DNA of 64,000 bases, taken from positions 1 through 64,000 of the forward strand of contig JAFZRN010000020.1 in NCBI GenBank assembly GCA_017619835.1. Direction: 5' to 3'. Below are positions 36,528 through 45,300 of the stretch, piece by piece. A program made the position numbers and the translations under genes. This DNA comes from Eubacterium sp. (lineage in GTDB: Bacteria > Bacillota > Clostridia > Lachnospirales > Lachnospiraceae). The notes beneath the pieces are model-generated. The model saw only the letters and a list, made by a program, of their open reading frames with translations. It did not search any database and was not told the origin of the DNA. Within the stretch, counting starts at the first letter, position 1. Each line of letters begins with the position of its first letter.

Positions 36528-37997
36528 TTACTCTTTTACATCTTCTATGGTAAGCGTCTTTAAGTCGTCGTCGCTGATATCATTTATCTCAACGATCCTT
36601 GTTGCCTGACGCTCGATACATCTCTCAAGATAATTACGGACTTCGCGAGCATTTGCAAAGTTCTCCTCATGTGCCTTAGCACGGCTTGTGAGATACTCCT
36701 CAACGTATTTTGCAGCCTCATCATCAGGAGCATATTCCTGCTTCTTGGCCATGGAATTATATATCTTGGTAAGCTCCTTACCCGAATAATCATTAAAGAA
36801 GATATATTTATTGAATCTTGACTTAAGTCCCGGATTAGAATTAACGAACTCCTCCATCTTATCGGTGTAACCGGCAACGATAACTATAAGGTCATCACGG
36901 TTATCTTCCATAAGCTTAAGAAGCGTATCAACTGCTTCCTGTCCGAAGTCCTTTTCATCACCCTGCTTGATGAGAGTATAAGCCTCATCTATAAAGAGGA
37001 TTCCACCGATAGCGCTTTCAACTATCTCGGCAGTCTGGGTTGCCGTCTGACCGATATAGCCTGCGACGAGATTGGAGCGGTCAACCTCTATAAGCTGACC
37101 TTCGCTTACAACTCCCAAAACCTTATATATCTTTGCAAGAAGTCTTGCAACCGTAGTCTTACCGGTTCCCGGATTACCCGAGAAAACGAGATGAAGCGTA
37201 ATATCCGGCTGCTTCATTCCGCGCTCCTCACGAAGCTTACGTACCTTGACAAGATTGATGAGATTGGTCAGATCCTGTTTAACGGATTTAAGACCAACGA
37301 GAGCATTCAGTTCTTCCATCATCTGCTCGAGAGTTTCGGGCGGCTCGGCATCAATCCCTTCTGCAGCCATCGCAGTTTTCCCTGCCGATGCAGCTGCTGT
37401 TTTATCTGCAGCTTTATCAGCTGAATTACCGCCAATATTCTTATTTCTGAGATTCTTACTCTTGGGATTGATCCTGTTCTTCGGAACCCCGTCGGTAAAG
37501 TAGAGACCGTACTCCTTAAGGAATTCATCCAGCATGAGCGAATAATTGGAAAGATTTGCAAGCTCACTTACGCTCTCTCCGTTAAGTGCGATAAATGCCG
37601 TTCCTATCTCTTTATATACATCAACCACTTCCTTGGCAACCGGTCTTCCGGCAGGAGACTTGATCGCACCGTCGGCAAGATCGCTCTTTACGATATAGAG
37701 CATGCACCTCGGAGGTGTATTGATAAAGTTCTTATCCATACATTTTCCGTACTTAAAGTTAAGGAACTGGGAAATGCTCATCACCGTTCCGAGATAATCA
37801 TGGATAAAATCCAGCTCTGCCCTTCCATCTGTTCCGTCAGACTCAAATAAGAATCCAATGAACTGAAGAAGATTATATTTAAGCATCTCACGGAGTGTCA
37901 TTCCGGTGCTCATAGTAAGCTCCGGGCTCCTGTTCTGAATATCGTCGGCCAGCTTAAAGATCGTATCAACTTTTGTTCTAAGTGAATAATCAATCAT
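36528..37997 (-). CDS. CbbX/SpoVK-like AAA ATPase
   Basis: A 489-residue protein. Residues 1-180 are an unassigned helical domain, followed by an Ala/Lys-rich linker (about 180-215). The C-terminal AAA+ module shows LVGLKSVKQDL, Walker A GNPGTGKTTVARLL (near 277), pore-loop YIGQTA, Walker B GGILFIDEAYTL and sensor/Arg-finger region NPGLKSRF. This module is shared by CbbX (Rubisco activase), SpoVK and ESX-type EccA proteins. With no Rubisco or sporulation gene near, the substrate is unknown. The ATG overlaps the cca stop (ATGA), so it is translated together with cca. Confidence 0.88.
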   Translation of the reverse strand: MIDYSLRTKVDTIFKLADDIQNRSPELTMSTGMTLREMLKYNLLQFIGFLFESDGTDGRAELDFIHDYLGTVMSISQFLNFKYGKCMDKNFINTPPRCMLYIVKSDLADGAIKSPAGRPVAKEVVDVYKEIGTAFIALNGESVSELANLSNYSLMLDEFLKEYGLYFTDGVPKNRINPKSKNLRNKNIGGNSADKAADKTAAASAGKTAMAAEGIDAEPPETLEQMMEELNALVGLKSVKQDLTNLINLVKVRKLREERGMKQPDITLHLVFSGNPGTGKTTVARLLAKIYKVLGVVSEGQLIEVDRSNLVAGYIGQTATQTAEIVESAIGGILFIDEAYTLIKQGDEKDFGQEAVDTLLKLMEDNRDDLIVIVAGYTDKMEEFVNSNPGLKSRFNKYIFFNDYSGKELTKIYNSMAKKQEYAPDDEAAKYVEEYLTSRAKAHEENFANAREVRNYLERCIERQATRIVEINDISDDDLKTLTIEDVKE

Positions 37998-39316
37998 AAT
38001 AGTTCCTTCAATCTCTCTTTAGTATTTAGCTCCGGGTCATCCAGAACTTTATCAAGAAGCCCTCTTAATATCTCACCCATCTCGGGTCCGGGCTTTATAC
38101 CCATTTCAATCAGATCCTGACCTTTTAATGCAAGATCCGATATTGAAAGAGCATCTCCATCCTTCATTATCTCATCATGAAAGTCGATGATCATATCAAG
38201 GTTATCATAGCTTACATCCGACCTGTAATCACTCTGTCCGATGATGTCTGCCCTCTTTATCTCAACATAATCATCAAAGTATTCTTCACCCATCTGGCTC
38301 AGCATCTTTCGTACGGACTTTATCGTTATGCCGCCCTTTATCCCAAAGTCATGCCAGAGCACGATCTTCTTCACATCCCTGATGGTATCATTATCCATCC
38401 TAAGCCTTCTCAGTACCTTTTCGGCGATCTTCTCACTTGCAAAGCTATGTCCCTTAAAATGATCTCTTCCGTTCTCATCTGTGGTCCTGGTCTCAACCTT
38501 TCCCGTATCGTGAAGGAGGGCTGCATACCTCATAACTTTCGTGGGCGAAACATTTTTCATAACCTCAATGGTATGCCGTCCCACGTCATATTTATGATAG
38601 GGAGTATTCTGCGGAGTATCGATCATCCTGTCAAATTCCGGCAGCATCACGGCAGTAATGCCCATCTCATACATATCCATAAGTTTTTCGGGATGTGGCG
38701 AAACCAGGAGCTTGGTAAGCTCGGTCTCTATCCTTTCGGCACTTACATTTCTAAGATCAAGCGCATGTCTTTCGGCAGCATCGCGCGAAGCCTCATCTAT
38801 CTCAAACCCAAGCTGCGCAGCAAAACGGACGGCTCTCATTATCCTGAGCGCGTCCTCATCAAAACGTTCATCGGGAACTCCTACGCATCTGATCACTCTA
38901 TTCTTCAGATCATCTTCACCGCCATAGAGATCTACAAGTCCGGTCTCATCATTATAGGCCATTGCATTTATCGTAAAGTCTCTTCTCAGGAGATCTTCCT
39001 TAAGTTCGCTTGTAAATGTCACTCCATCGGGACGTCTGTGATCTGAGTACTCTCCGTCTATACGGAAGGTAGTAACCTCATAACCTTCCTTTCCCATGAG
39101 GACCGTCACCGTACCATGCTTTATCCCGGTATCCACGGTCCGTCTGAAAACCGCTTTGATCTCCTCGGGAGTAGCGGAGGTTGTTATATCCCAGTCATTG
39201 GGGATCCTTCCGAGCAGACTGTCTCTTACACAGCCTCCAACAGCATATGCCTGATGCCCTGCATTATTCAGTTGTTCAATGATGTATACGACATCGCGTG
39301 GCATTTCTATATGCAT
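37994..39316 (-). CDS. cca: CCA tRNA nucleotidyltransferase
   Basis: A 440-residue class II nucleotidyltransferase. Visible are the head motif GGCVRDSLLGRIPNDWDITTSA with the metal-binding D-x-D, the RRDFTINAMAYN motif, the nucleotide-selecting E-D-x-x-R region (DEDALRIMRAVRFAAQLGF), and a C-terminal HD domain (LLHDTGKVET, GHSFASEKIA). It adds or repairs the 3' CCA of tRNAs, in keeping with the tRNA genes here not encoding CCA. AGGAGGAAAT precedes the ATG. It overlaps the AAA ATPase gene by 4 nt. Confidence 0.95.
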   Translation of the reverse strand: MHIEMPRDVVYIIEQLNNAGHQAYAVGGCVRDSLLGRIPNDWDITTSATPEEIKAVFRRTVDTGIKHGTVTVLMGKEGYEVTTFRIDGEYSDHRRPDGVTFTSELKEDLLRRDFTINAMAYNDETGLVDLYGGEDDLKNRVIRCVGVPDERFDEDALRIMRAVRFAAQLGFEIDEASRDAAERHALDLRNVSAERIETELTKLLVSPHPEKLMDMYEMGITAVMLPEFDRMIDTPQNTPYHKYDVGRHTIEVMKNVSPTKVMRYAALLHDTGKVETRTTDENGRDHFKGHSFASEKIAEKVLRRLRMDNDTIRDVKKIVLWHDFGIKGGITIKSVRKMLSQMGEEYFDDYVEIKRADIIGQSDYRSDVSYDNLDMIIDFHDEIMKDGDALSISDLALKGQDLIEMGIKPGPEMGEILRGLLDKVLDDPELNTKERLKELL

Positions 39317-39366
39317 ATTTCCTCCTGAGACAAAACCTAAAGCTCATATATTATTAGATGCTGATC

Positions 39367-40503
39367 TTATCTCTCGTAATGTGCTGCAACATCCTTCAGA
39401 TTATCTATGATAGGAAGATGCTGCGGGCATACACCCTCACACTGTCCGCATCCGATACAGTCTCCCGCTCTTCCGAACTTTCGGTTAAGCGCTGCATAAT
39501 TCGTAAAATTGACCGTCCAGCCCTTCTTAGCCATATCCTCTCTCATATCCTCATTATAAAGTGAGAAATATTCGGGAATACATATATGCATCGGGCAGCC
39601 GTCTGTACAGTAATGACAAGCAGTACAAGGTATAGCGATCTGAGAATTAATTATATCGGCAACCTTGAAGCAGGCATTTTTTTCATTCTCTGTGAGAGGA
39701 ACAAAATCCTTCATATAACCTGTATTGTCCTCCAGCTGATCAGTACTGCTCATGCCGGAAAGCACAACCATTACATTTTCAAGACTTGCCGCAAATCTGA
39801 TTGCCCAGCTCGGATATGATTTCTCCGGATCCATCTCATCATATATCTTTGCCGCTTCATCGGGAAGGTCTGCGAGAGTTCCTCCCTTTACGGGTTCCAT
39901 AACGATGACCGGCTTTCCATGACGTACCGCCATCTCATAAACAGCTTTTGATTTAATCCACTGGCTTTCCCAGTCAAGGTAATTGATCTGAAGCTGAACA
40001 AACTCCATTTCAGGATACTTTGTAAGGATCTTATCAAGCAGCTCCGGTGTATCATGGAAGGAGAATCCTGCATGTTTCACAAGCCCCTGTGCCTTCTTTT
40101 CAAGCAGCCAGTTAAAGCAGTCATACTTTTCATAAATATCATAAAGGCTTTCCTCAATCCCGTGGATCAGGTAATAATCAAAATATCCTGCGCCCGTCTT
40201 CTCAAGCTGCTTATTAAATACCTTGTCTCTATCCTCAAACGAATTGATGAATCCGCCATGAAGCTTTGTTGCAAGCGTAAAGCTTTCGCGTGGATATCTG
40301 GAAACAAGTGCCTCCTTAGCAACATTTTCACTGTTGAAACCATTATACATCCAGGCAGTATCAAAATATGTGAATCCCCTTTCAATAAAGGTATCCACCA
40401 TCTTCTTAACCTGCTCTACATCCACATCAGCAGCATTATTCTTATCCAGAAGAGGAAGTCGCATCAAGCCAAACCCCAGCTTCTTCTCCGGTTTAAAATC
40501 CAT
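39367..40503 (-). CDS. aldo/keto reductase with C-terminal 4Fe-4S ferredoxin domain
   Basis: A 378-residue protein. Residues 1-260 are an aldo/keto reductase barrel with the catalytic Asp and Tyr (YFDTAWMYNG), Lys (LATKLHGG) and His (YYLIHGI). The last 100 residues hold two cysteine clusters: CTACHYCTDGCP and CIGCGQCEGVCP, each suited to a 4Fe-4S cluster. This fused form is common in anaerobic Firmicutes and is expected to pass electrons between ferredoxin and an NAD(P)-linked carbonyl reduction; the substrate is not known. GGAGGG precedes the ATG. It lies about 50 nt upstream of cca and 36 nt downstream of the unassigned protein gene. Confidence 0.92.
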   Translation of the reverse strand: MDFKPEKKLGFGLMRLPLLDKNNAADVDVEQVKKMVDTFIERGFTYFDTAWMYNGFNSENVAKEALVSRYPRESFTLATKLHGGFINSFEDRDKVFNKQLEKTGAGYFDYYLIHGIEESLYDIYEKYDCFNWLLEKKAQGLVKHAGFSFHDTPELLDKILTKYPEMEFVQLQINYLDWESQWIKSKAVYEMAVRHGKPVIVMEPVKGGTLADLPDEAAKIYDEMDPEKSYPSWAIRFAASLENVMVVLSGMSSTDQLEDNTGYMKDFVPLTENEKNACFKVADIINSQIAIPCTACHYCTDGCPMHICIPEYFSLYNEDMREDMAKKGWTVNFTNYAALNRKFGRAGDCIGCGQCEGVCPQHLPIIDNLKDVAAHYER

Positions 40504-40539
40504 AAGTAACCCTCCAAAACAAAAAACGAATATTGTCAG

Positions 40540-41496
40540 TTACATATTTAAAAATTCATCGAGCTTTTTCGCATGATCCTTACTGTGGATCAGTCTTCCC
40601 GCAGAGCAGCTTCTCAGAAATCTTACCGCTCCGCTCCTGTGAACAGCCATACGGTAAAGTGGTTTCTTACTGAGCTCTTCCTCGGAAAGGAAGATTATCT
40701 CGCGGTGGCTCCCCACTGCCTCCATCGCTTTTTCAAGACTCTGAACAAATCTGTCTTTATCATCGAAGCTGTAAAGATAGGTTGCCGAATCATCCTTTGT
40801 ATATAATTCGATTGCAGCCTTTCCGTCTCCGAAGGCCGCTCCCCAGAACTCCGTTTCCTGAATAGTTCTGAACAGCCCTTTATATGTAAATGGTTTCTCA
40901 GACGTAAAACCATCCAGCAGCTTCTGTCTTTTAGCTGTAGTTTTCTTAAAAGCTGTTTCACAGCGTTCGAAAAATGGCTTGGTATCATATCCGAACTTAC
41001 CGATCTGATATCCCCTGCCATCCTTCATCTTTATCATTATCTGATAACCATCTATGGTAACCGACTCAGCATAGAAAAGCGGCACTCTTACCGCATTACT
41101 GGACTGCGGAAGGATAATGACCGCATCACTTACAAGGATCACCTGTCCTCTTCCGGCTTCCTTTTCCGGATGATCTTCCGGATAATAGGAATACTCTCCT
41201 TCACACTTCATGATCGTTTCTTCCTGCACAAACAGTGCCTGAAGTGTACGTTCTCCGAAGCAGCCGGTAAGTTCCTCCCAGAAGCCGTCATAAGAAAACC
41301 CGAGCATTGAAATCTCAATCCCGGTCCCATCCAGCAGAGTGAGCATTACTCTGTGATTAATGGGCTTCAGGGTATCAAGGTCGGCAAAATCAATGAAGAT
41401 ATCACCAAGCCTTAATCCTTCCTTCCCGATCTCAACGTTTGCATCCTCTGATCTGATACTCTGCGAGGCTATCTCATACGTCGCTCTGTATTTCAT
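40540..41496 (-). CDS. unrecognised protein, possibly with PH-like domains
   Basis: I do not recognise this 318-residue protein. It is predicted cytoplasmic, without signal peptide or membrane helix. The sequence is strand-rich with repeated segments such as LRLGDIFIDFADLDTL and VPLFYAESVTIDGYQIMI, each followed by a hydrophobic G-x-F/Y-G-[YF]-D turn and a helix. This resembles two PH-like (bacterial PH or GRAM-type) folds, a shape judgement only. AAAGG precedes the ATG, and the zinc-ribbon gene ends 11 nt upstream, so the two are likely co-transcribed and may act together. Confidence 0.6.
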   Translation of the reverse strand: MKYRATYEIASQSIRSEDANVEIGKEGLRLGDIFIDFADLDTLKPINHRVMLTLLDGTGIEISMLGFSYDGFWEELTGCFGERTLQALFVQEETIMKCEGEYSYYPEDHPEKEAGRGQVILVSDAVIILPQSSNAVRVPLFYAESVTIDGYQIMIKMKDGRGYQIGKFGYDTKPFFERCETAFKKTTAKRQKLLDGFTSEKPFTYKGLFRTIQETEFWGAAFGDGKAAIELYTKDDSATYLYSFDDKDRFVQSLEKAMEAVGSHREIIFLSEEELSKKPLYRMAVHRSGAVRFLRSCSAGRLIHSKDHAKKLDEFLNM

Positions 41497-41507
41497 GATC
41501 TATACCT

Positions 41508-42254
41508 TTAAAGCTTTGTTCCGCACTCACCGCAGAACTTCATACCGGGTTCATTCTCAAAACCGCAGTTTGGACATTTGCCGGACTTCTGCATCGGTGA
41601 ACCGCATTCACCACAGAACTTAAGTCCGAGAGCAACCTCTGCACCGCAGTTCGGACAGCGCTGTGTTCCCAGCGGAGCACCGCACTCATTACAGAACTTT
41701 CCGTTTCCGGCCGGCTTTCCGCACTTAGGACATACGGTGGTTCTTGTCTCAATCTTGCCCTGCCATACAGTTGCTGACTCCGCAGCTTCATCTATATTAC
41801 GGCGCATAGCCTCATTGCGGGCTTTTGCCACATAGCTTGCTTCCCTCGGCGCACATTCTGTGCAGAGACCTTCATCTTCATTCCAGCAGTCGGCATCAAC
41901 CCATCTGTTACAGGAAGGACATTTCCTGAAAAGAGGCTGAACCTCAGCCTGAGCTGAATCAAATGCAGCTTCCTGCTCCTTACGCCACTCCGGAGACTGA
42001 CCGTCAAGCCTGCTGCTTATGAAGTTACTGCCCTGATCGATGACATTTCCAATCTCACCGCCGACTCCACCGAGGAAGCCGCCCAGAGCAGACGAGAAAT
42101 TACCGATACGTGCGGATTTCTGTCTTTTCTTGTAAGTTGAAGACTCAATAAATGAGCTTTTCACCCCGTTTCCACAGCAGTCACAGTAGAACTCAAACTG
42201 AAATCCCGCATCTGTGGAAAGATCATTATAGTTACGCGTAAATGAATGTAACAT
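41508..42254 (-). CDS. multi-zinc-ribbon protein
   Basis: A 248-residue protein with several C-x-x-C pairs. An N-terminal CDCCG is followed by a Gly-rich hydrophobic patch (GGFLGGVGGEIGNVIDQG). CPSCNRWVDADCW and LCTEC form a middle ribbon. Three C-terminal ribbons begin CPKCGKPAGNGKFCNECG, CPNCGAEVALGLKFCGECG and CPNCGFENEPGMKFCGECG. Such double/triple zinc ribbons mediate protein interactions; no catalytic domain is visible. GGGAGGG precedes the ATG, and the promoter at 42311-42339 drives it. The unassigned protein gene follows after 11 nt. Confidence 0.8.
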   Translation of the reverse strand: MLHSFTRNYNDLSTDAGFQFEFYCDCCGNGVKSSFIESSTYKKRQKSARIGNFSSALGGFLGGVGGEIGNVIDQGSNFISSRLDGQSPEWRKEQEAAFDSAQAEVQPLFRKCPSCNRWVDADCWNEDEGLCTECAPREASYVAKARNEAMRRNIDEAAESATVWQGKIETRTTVCPKCGKPAGNGKFCNECGAPLGTQRCPNCGAEVALGLKFCGECGSPMQKSGKCPNCGFENEPGMKFCGECGTKL

Positions 42255-42310
42255 AGCGTAGCCCTCCCATAAAACAAATACTATGTTTTCTCACTTTCAA
42301 CACTCTTCTA

Positions 42311-42339
42311 ATTATACTTGTTTAACACTTTATCTGCAA
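42311..42339 (-). promoter_or_regulatory. promoter of the zinc-ribbon gene, overlapping the upstream terminator
   Basis: The minus strand has TTGCAG (42334-42339), a 17-bp spacer and TATAAT (42311-42316), about 55 bp before the zinc-ribbon start. The -35 box begins directly after the T-run of the LRR gene's terminator (42341-42368). Confidence 0.65.
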
Positions 42340-42340
42340 C

Positions 42341-42368
42341 AGAAAACGCGAGGCTTAAGGCCCCGCGT
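42341..42368 (-). terminator. intrinsic terminator after the LRR protein gene
   Basis: On the minus strand ACGCG-GGGCC and a matching arm GGC-CGCGT (one mismatch, loop of 5) are followed by TTTTCT. It lies 10 nt after the LRR protein stop codon. Confidence 0.75.
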
Positions 42369-42377
42369 CTCCCTTAT

Positions 42378-45300
42378 TTATTTCTTGACCTTAACCTTTT
42401 TAACCTTACTCCACTTGCCATAAATCTTATTACCCGAGGAATCAAGCTTATATGCTCTTACGCGGACATAATACTTCTTATTCTTCTTAAGTTTCTTTAT
42501 GGTAATAGAGGTCTTGGCTGTACTCTTTATCTTTGTCTTGGCTTTCTTTGCCTTAGAGAAGCTCTTCTTAAGTGAATACTGTACTTCGTAGCCATCCACT
42601 CCTGTTATCTTCTTCCACTTAACATACAGCTTCTTACCCTTCTTATTCTTGGAGGTCTTGATCACGGCCTTGGCAGGCTTTGTGACATCCGTTTCCGTAC
42701 CCGGTGTTGCAGTCGGAGTAACTTCGGTTCCGGGGGCAGGTGTTGCGTCAGGACCCGGTGTTACATCAGTGCCCGGAGAAGGTGTTGCATCAGGATTAGA
42801 AGCAGCCCCGGTAATCTTAAATGTCTTCGAAATCGAACCGGTGTAGTTATCTTTACCTGTAATGGTAACTGTTGCCGTTCCAACCTGAATATTATCGGAA
42901 TAGGAAACCACATAATCCGTTCCCTCGATAAGCTCTATCTTATCACCATCGAATGCCATTTCCACTTTGAGCTTCTGCTTTATCTCGCTTCCCGTATATA
43001 CCTTATCTTCAATTCCGGATATAACAGCCGTTTCAACGGATGCCGGATTAATGGTGAACTGCCTTGTAATTGTTCCGGTATAATATTCACCAACAAGGTT
43101 GATGGTTACTGTAGCTGTTCCGGCATTAAGATTTCCGGAATATTCAACTGTATAATTGGATTCTTCTAACGTATCATCAGCATTTGCAACCGTAACAGAA
43201 GGAGTCTGTGTTTTTCCGTTATATGTTACAGATGTTGCAGAAAGCTCACACCTGTCAGCCTTTAATATCGGTGTTGATATTACATCATGACATACGGAAC
43301 ATATTTCCGAATACAGACCATCTTCAGTCGGTGTTGCCTTTTGTATCGTCACAACATAATTATGAATACCAGTTGCATCATCTGTCTTCTCAGAATAGTG
43401 CATTCCGCATTCTTCACAAGTATAGGTCTTATATCCATCATTTCCACAGTCTGCGGGAACATCCTCAGATAATTCATAATTATGTGTATGTCCGTCAATC
43501 TTTAAAGCAGTTAAAAGCTTCTCGTTACGTTCTCCCAGACTTACCTGCTTCCATGAAGAAGGAGTTCCGTGATAATTCACTGTTTCAATTGAATTATTAT
43601 AAAATGCTTCTCCATCTATCGTCTTTACAGAAGTAGGAATAGTCATTTCCGTCAATGAATTATATCCGACAAATGCTCCCCATCCGATCCTTTCAATTGA
43701 ACCGGGAAGTGTTACAGATGTACAATTAGGCATTCCGGATATTGAGCAGTCTCCTATTGAAGTAACACCGGAATTAATAACAATGGTCTTTACCTTTGAT
43801 CTGATCGATGCATAATCATTAAACGGAGAATTATCCGCATTTGTATAATCCGTCATCGGACCATTTCCGGATATTGTAAGCTTTCCTGTATACGGATCAA
43901 AGGAATAATTAACCGAGTCACCGCAGCTTCCGGTAATCGCCAAAGGATAAACAATCTTGAAGGATTGTTCTGTTGTATTCAGATAATCACCTATTCCGGC
44001 AACAGTTACTTTTGCAATTCCTACATCTGTATTATTACTGTAAGAAAGCGTATAATCCGTATCTTTTGTAAGAGTCTTATCACCATATGTCACCTGTGGT
44101 TCAGGCATTATCTCGGCTCCTGTCCACTCCTGATCCGGAATATTCTCTACTTCAAAACGAGGAAATGTATAGGTGATTCTTATGTATGAACTGTATTTAT
44201 TATCAATACTTACATTTTTCGAAGAACCGTTTACTAATATATCCACCTCATCCGCATATTTATATACCGTATTTATGTTAAGGTCGACTTTGTAAGCATA
44301 ACCATACTTTCCTCTGGTAATAGTATTTCCACTTCCATATTTATTCCAGTTAGAACTGTTCTGATTCATATAATAATATCCATTATTTGAATCAAGGTTA
44401 ATTGCATCTAATATATCTTCTCCGCTATATGCTTTAATATCAAGCTCATCAGTAAGTACTGATTTACCTCCTTCCTCAGGATAAGGTATGGTAAGCTCAA
44501 TCCTGTTTACCGGAGATATTTCTTTATAATCGTATATGACCGGAGTCAGTGTCTCGCCACAACCTAAAGTGACCCCACCGGTTTTAGTGACGGCAACATA
44601 GGCTGATACATAAATCTTATACTTACCATAGGCTGCACCGATATTATGTAGTATTTTCCTGATATTAAAAGATTCATAATTACCTATATAATTAAGACCT
44701 CCAACCTGCTCATCGCTCATATTCTTTACGCGGCAATAATATGAACACAAATCTCCCTCATCATCTCTGCAGGAATAACTGACAGTATCTACACTCAGAC
44801 TAAGCTCTATATCATTGTCTGTTGTAAATCTTCCGTTTTTAATAACAGACGCAGCACTATCCGGACTAACATCATAAGTCGGAGCAGCCGCCTTAACGGT
44901 AAACCAGTAATCATAGCTGTTACGTAACATATTATACTGAAGATCGAGTTCTGTTTCAGATGCCTGAACCTCAAATTCATATGTGTTATCCGGTGTACCG
45001 TCATTATCAGAATCTGCATATAATGATACATAATATCTTGTAGCATTTTCTACTTCTGACCATTTAGCTGTGTATCCGTCCCATCCGGGGTTCTGAGGAG
45101 TTCCCATGACGCCATTATCATCACCTATTCTGACAAAATTAAGATTATGGGACTCTGAATATGTCTGTGCTGTCGAACCCTTATATCCTTTTAATGTGAC
45201 ATTATTACAACGATAAATGGCATCACTGCTGAATATACATTCTGGATTGGTAACTGTAACAGTAATATCATTCATAAAAAAGAAAGCATCTGATTTTATA

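Noticed and set aside
38177-39046. 289-codon plus-strand open frame opposite cca
   Set aside because: It is the complement shadow of a well-supported cca gene with complete catalytic motifs; no family resemblance or ribosome site.
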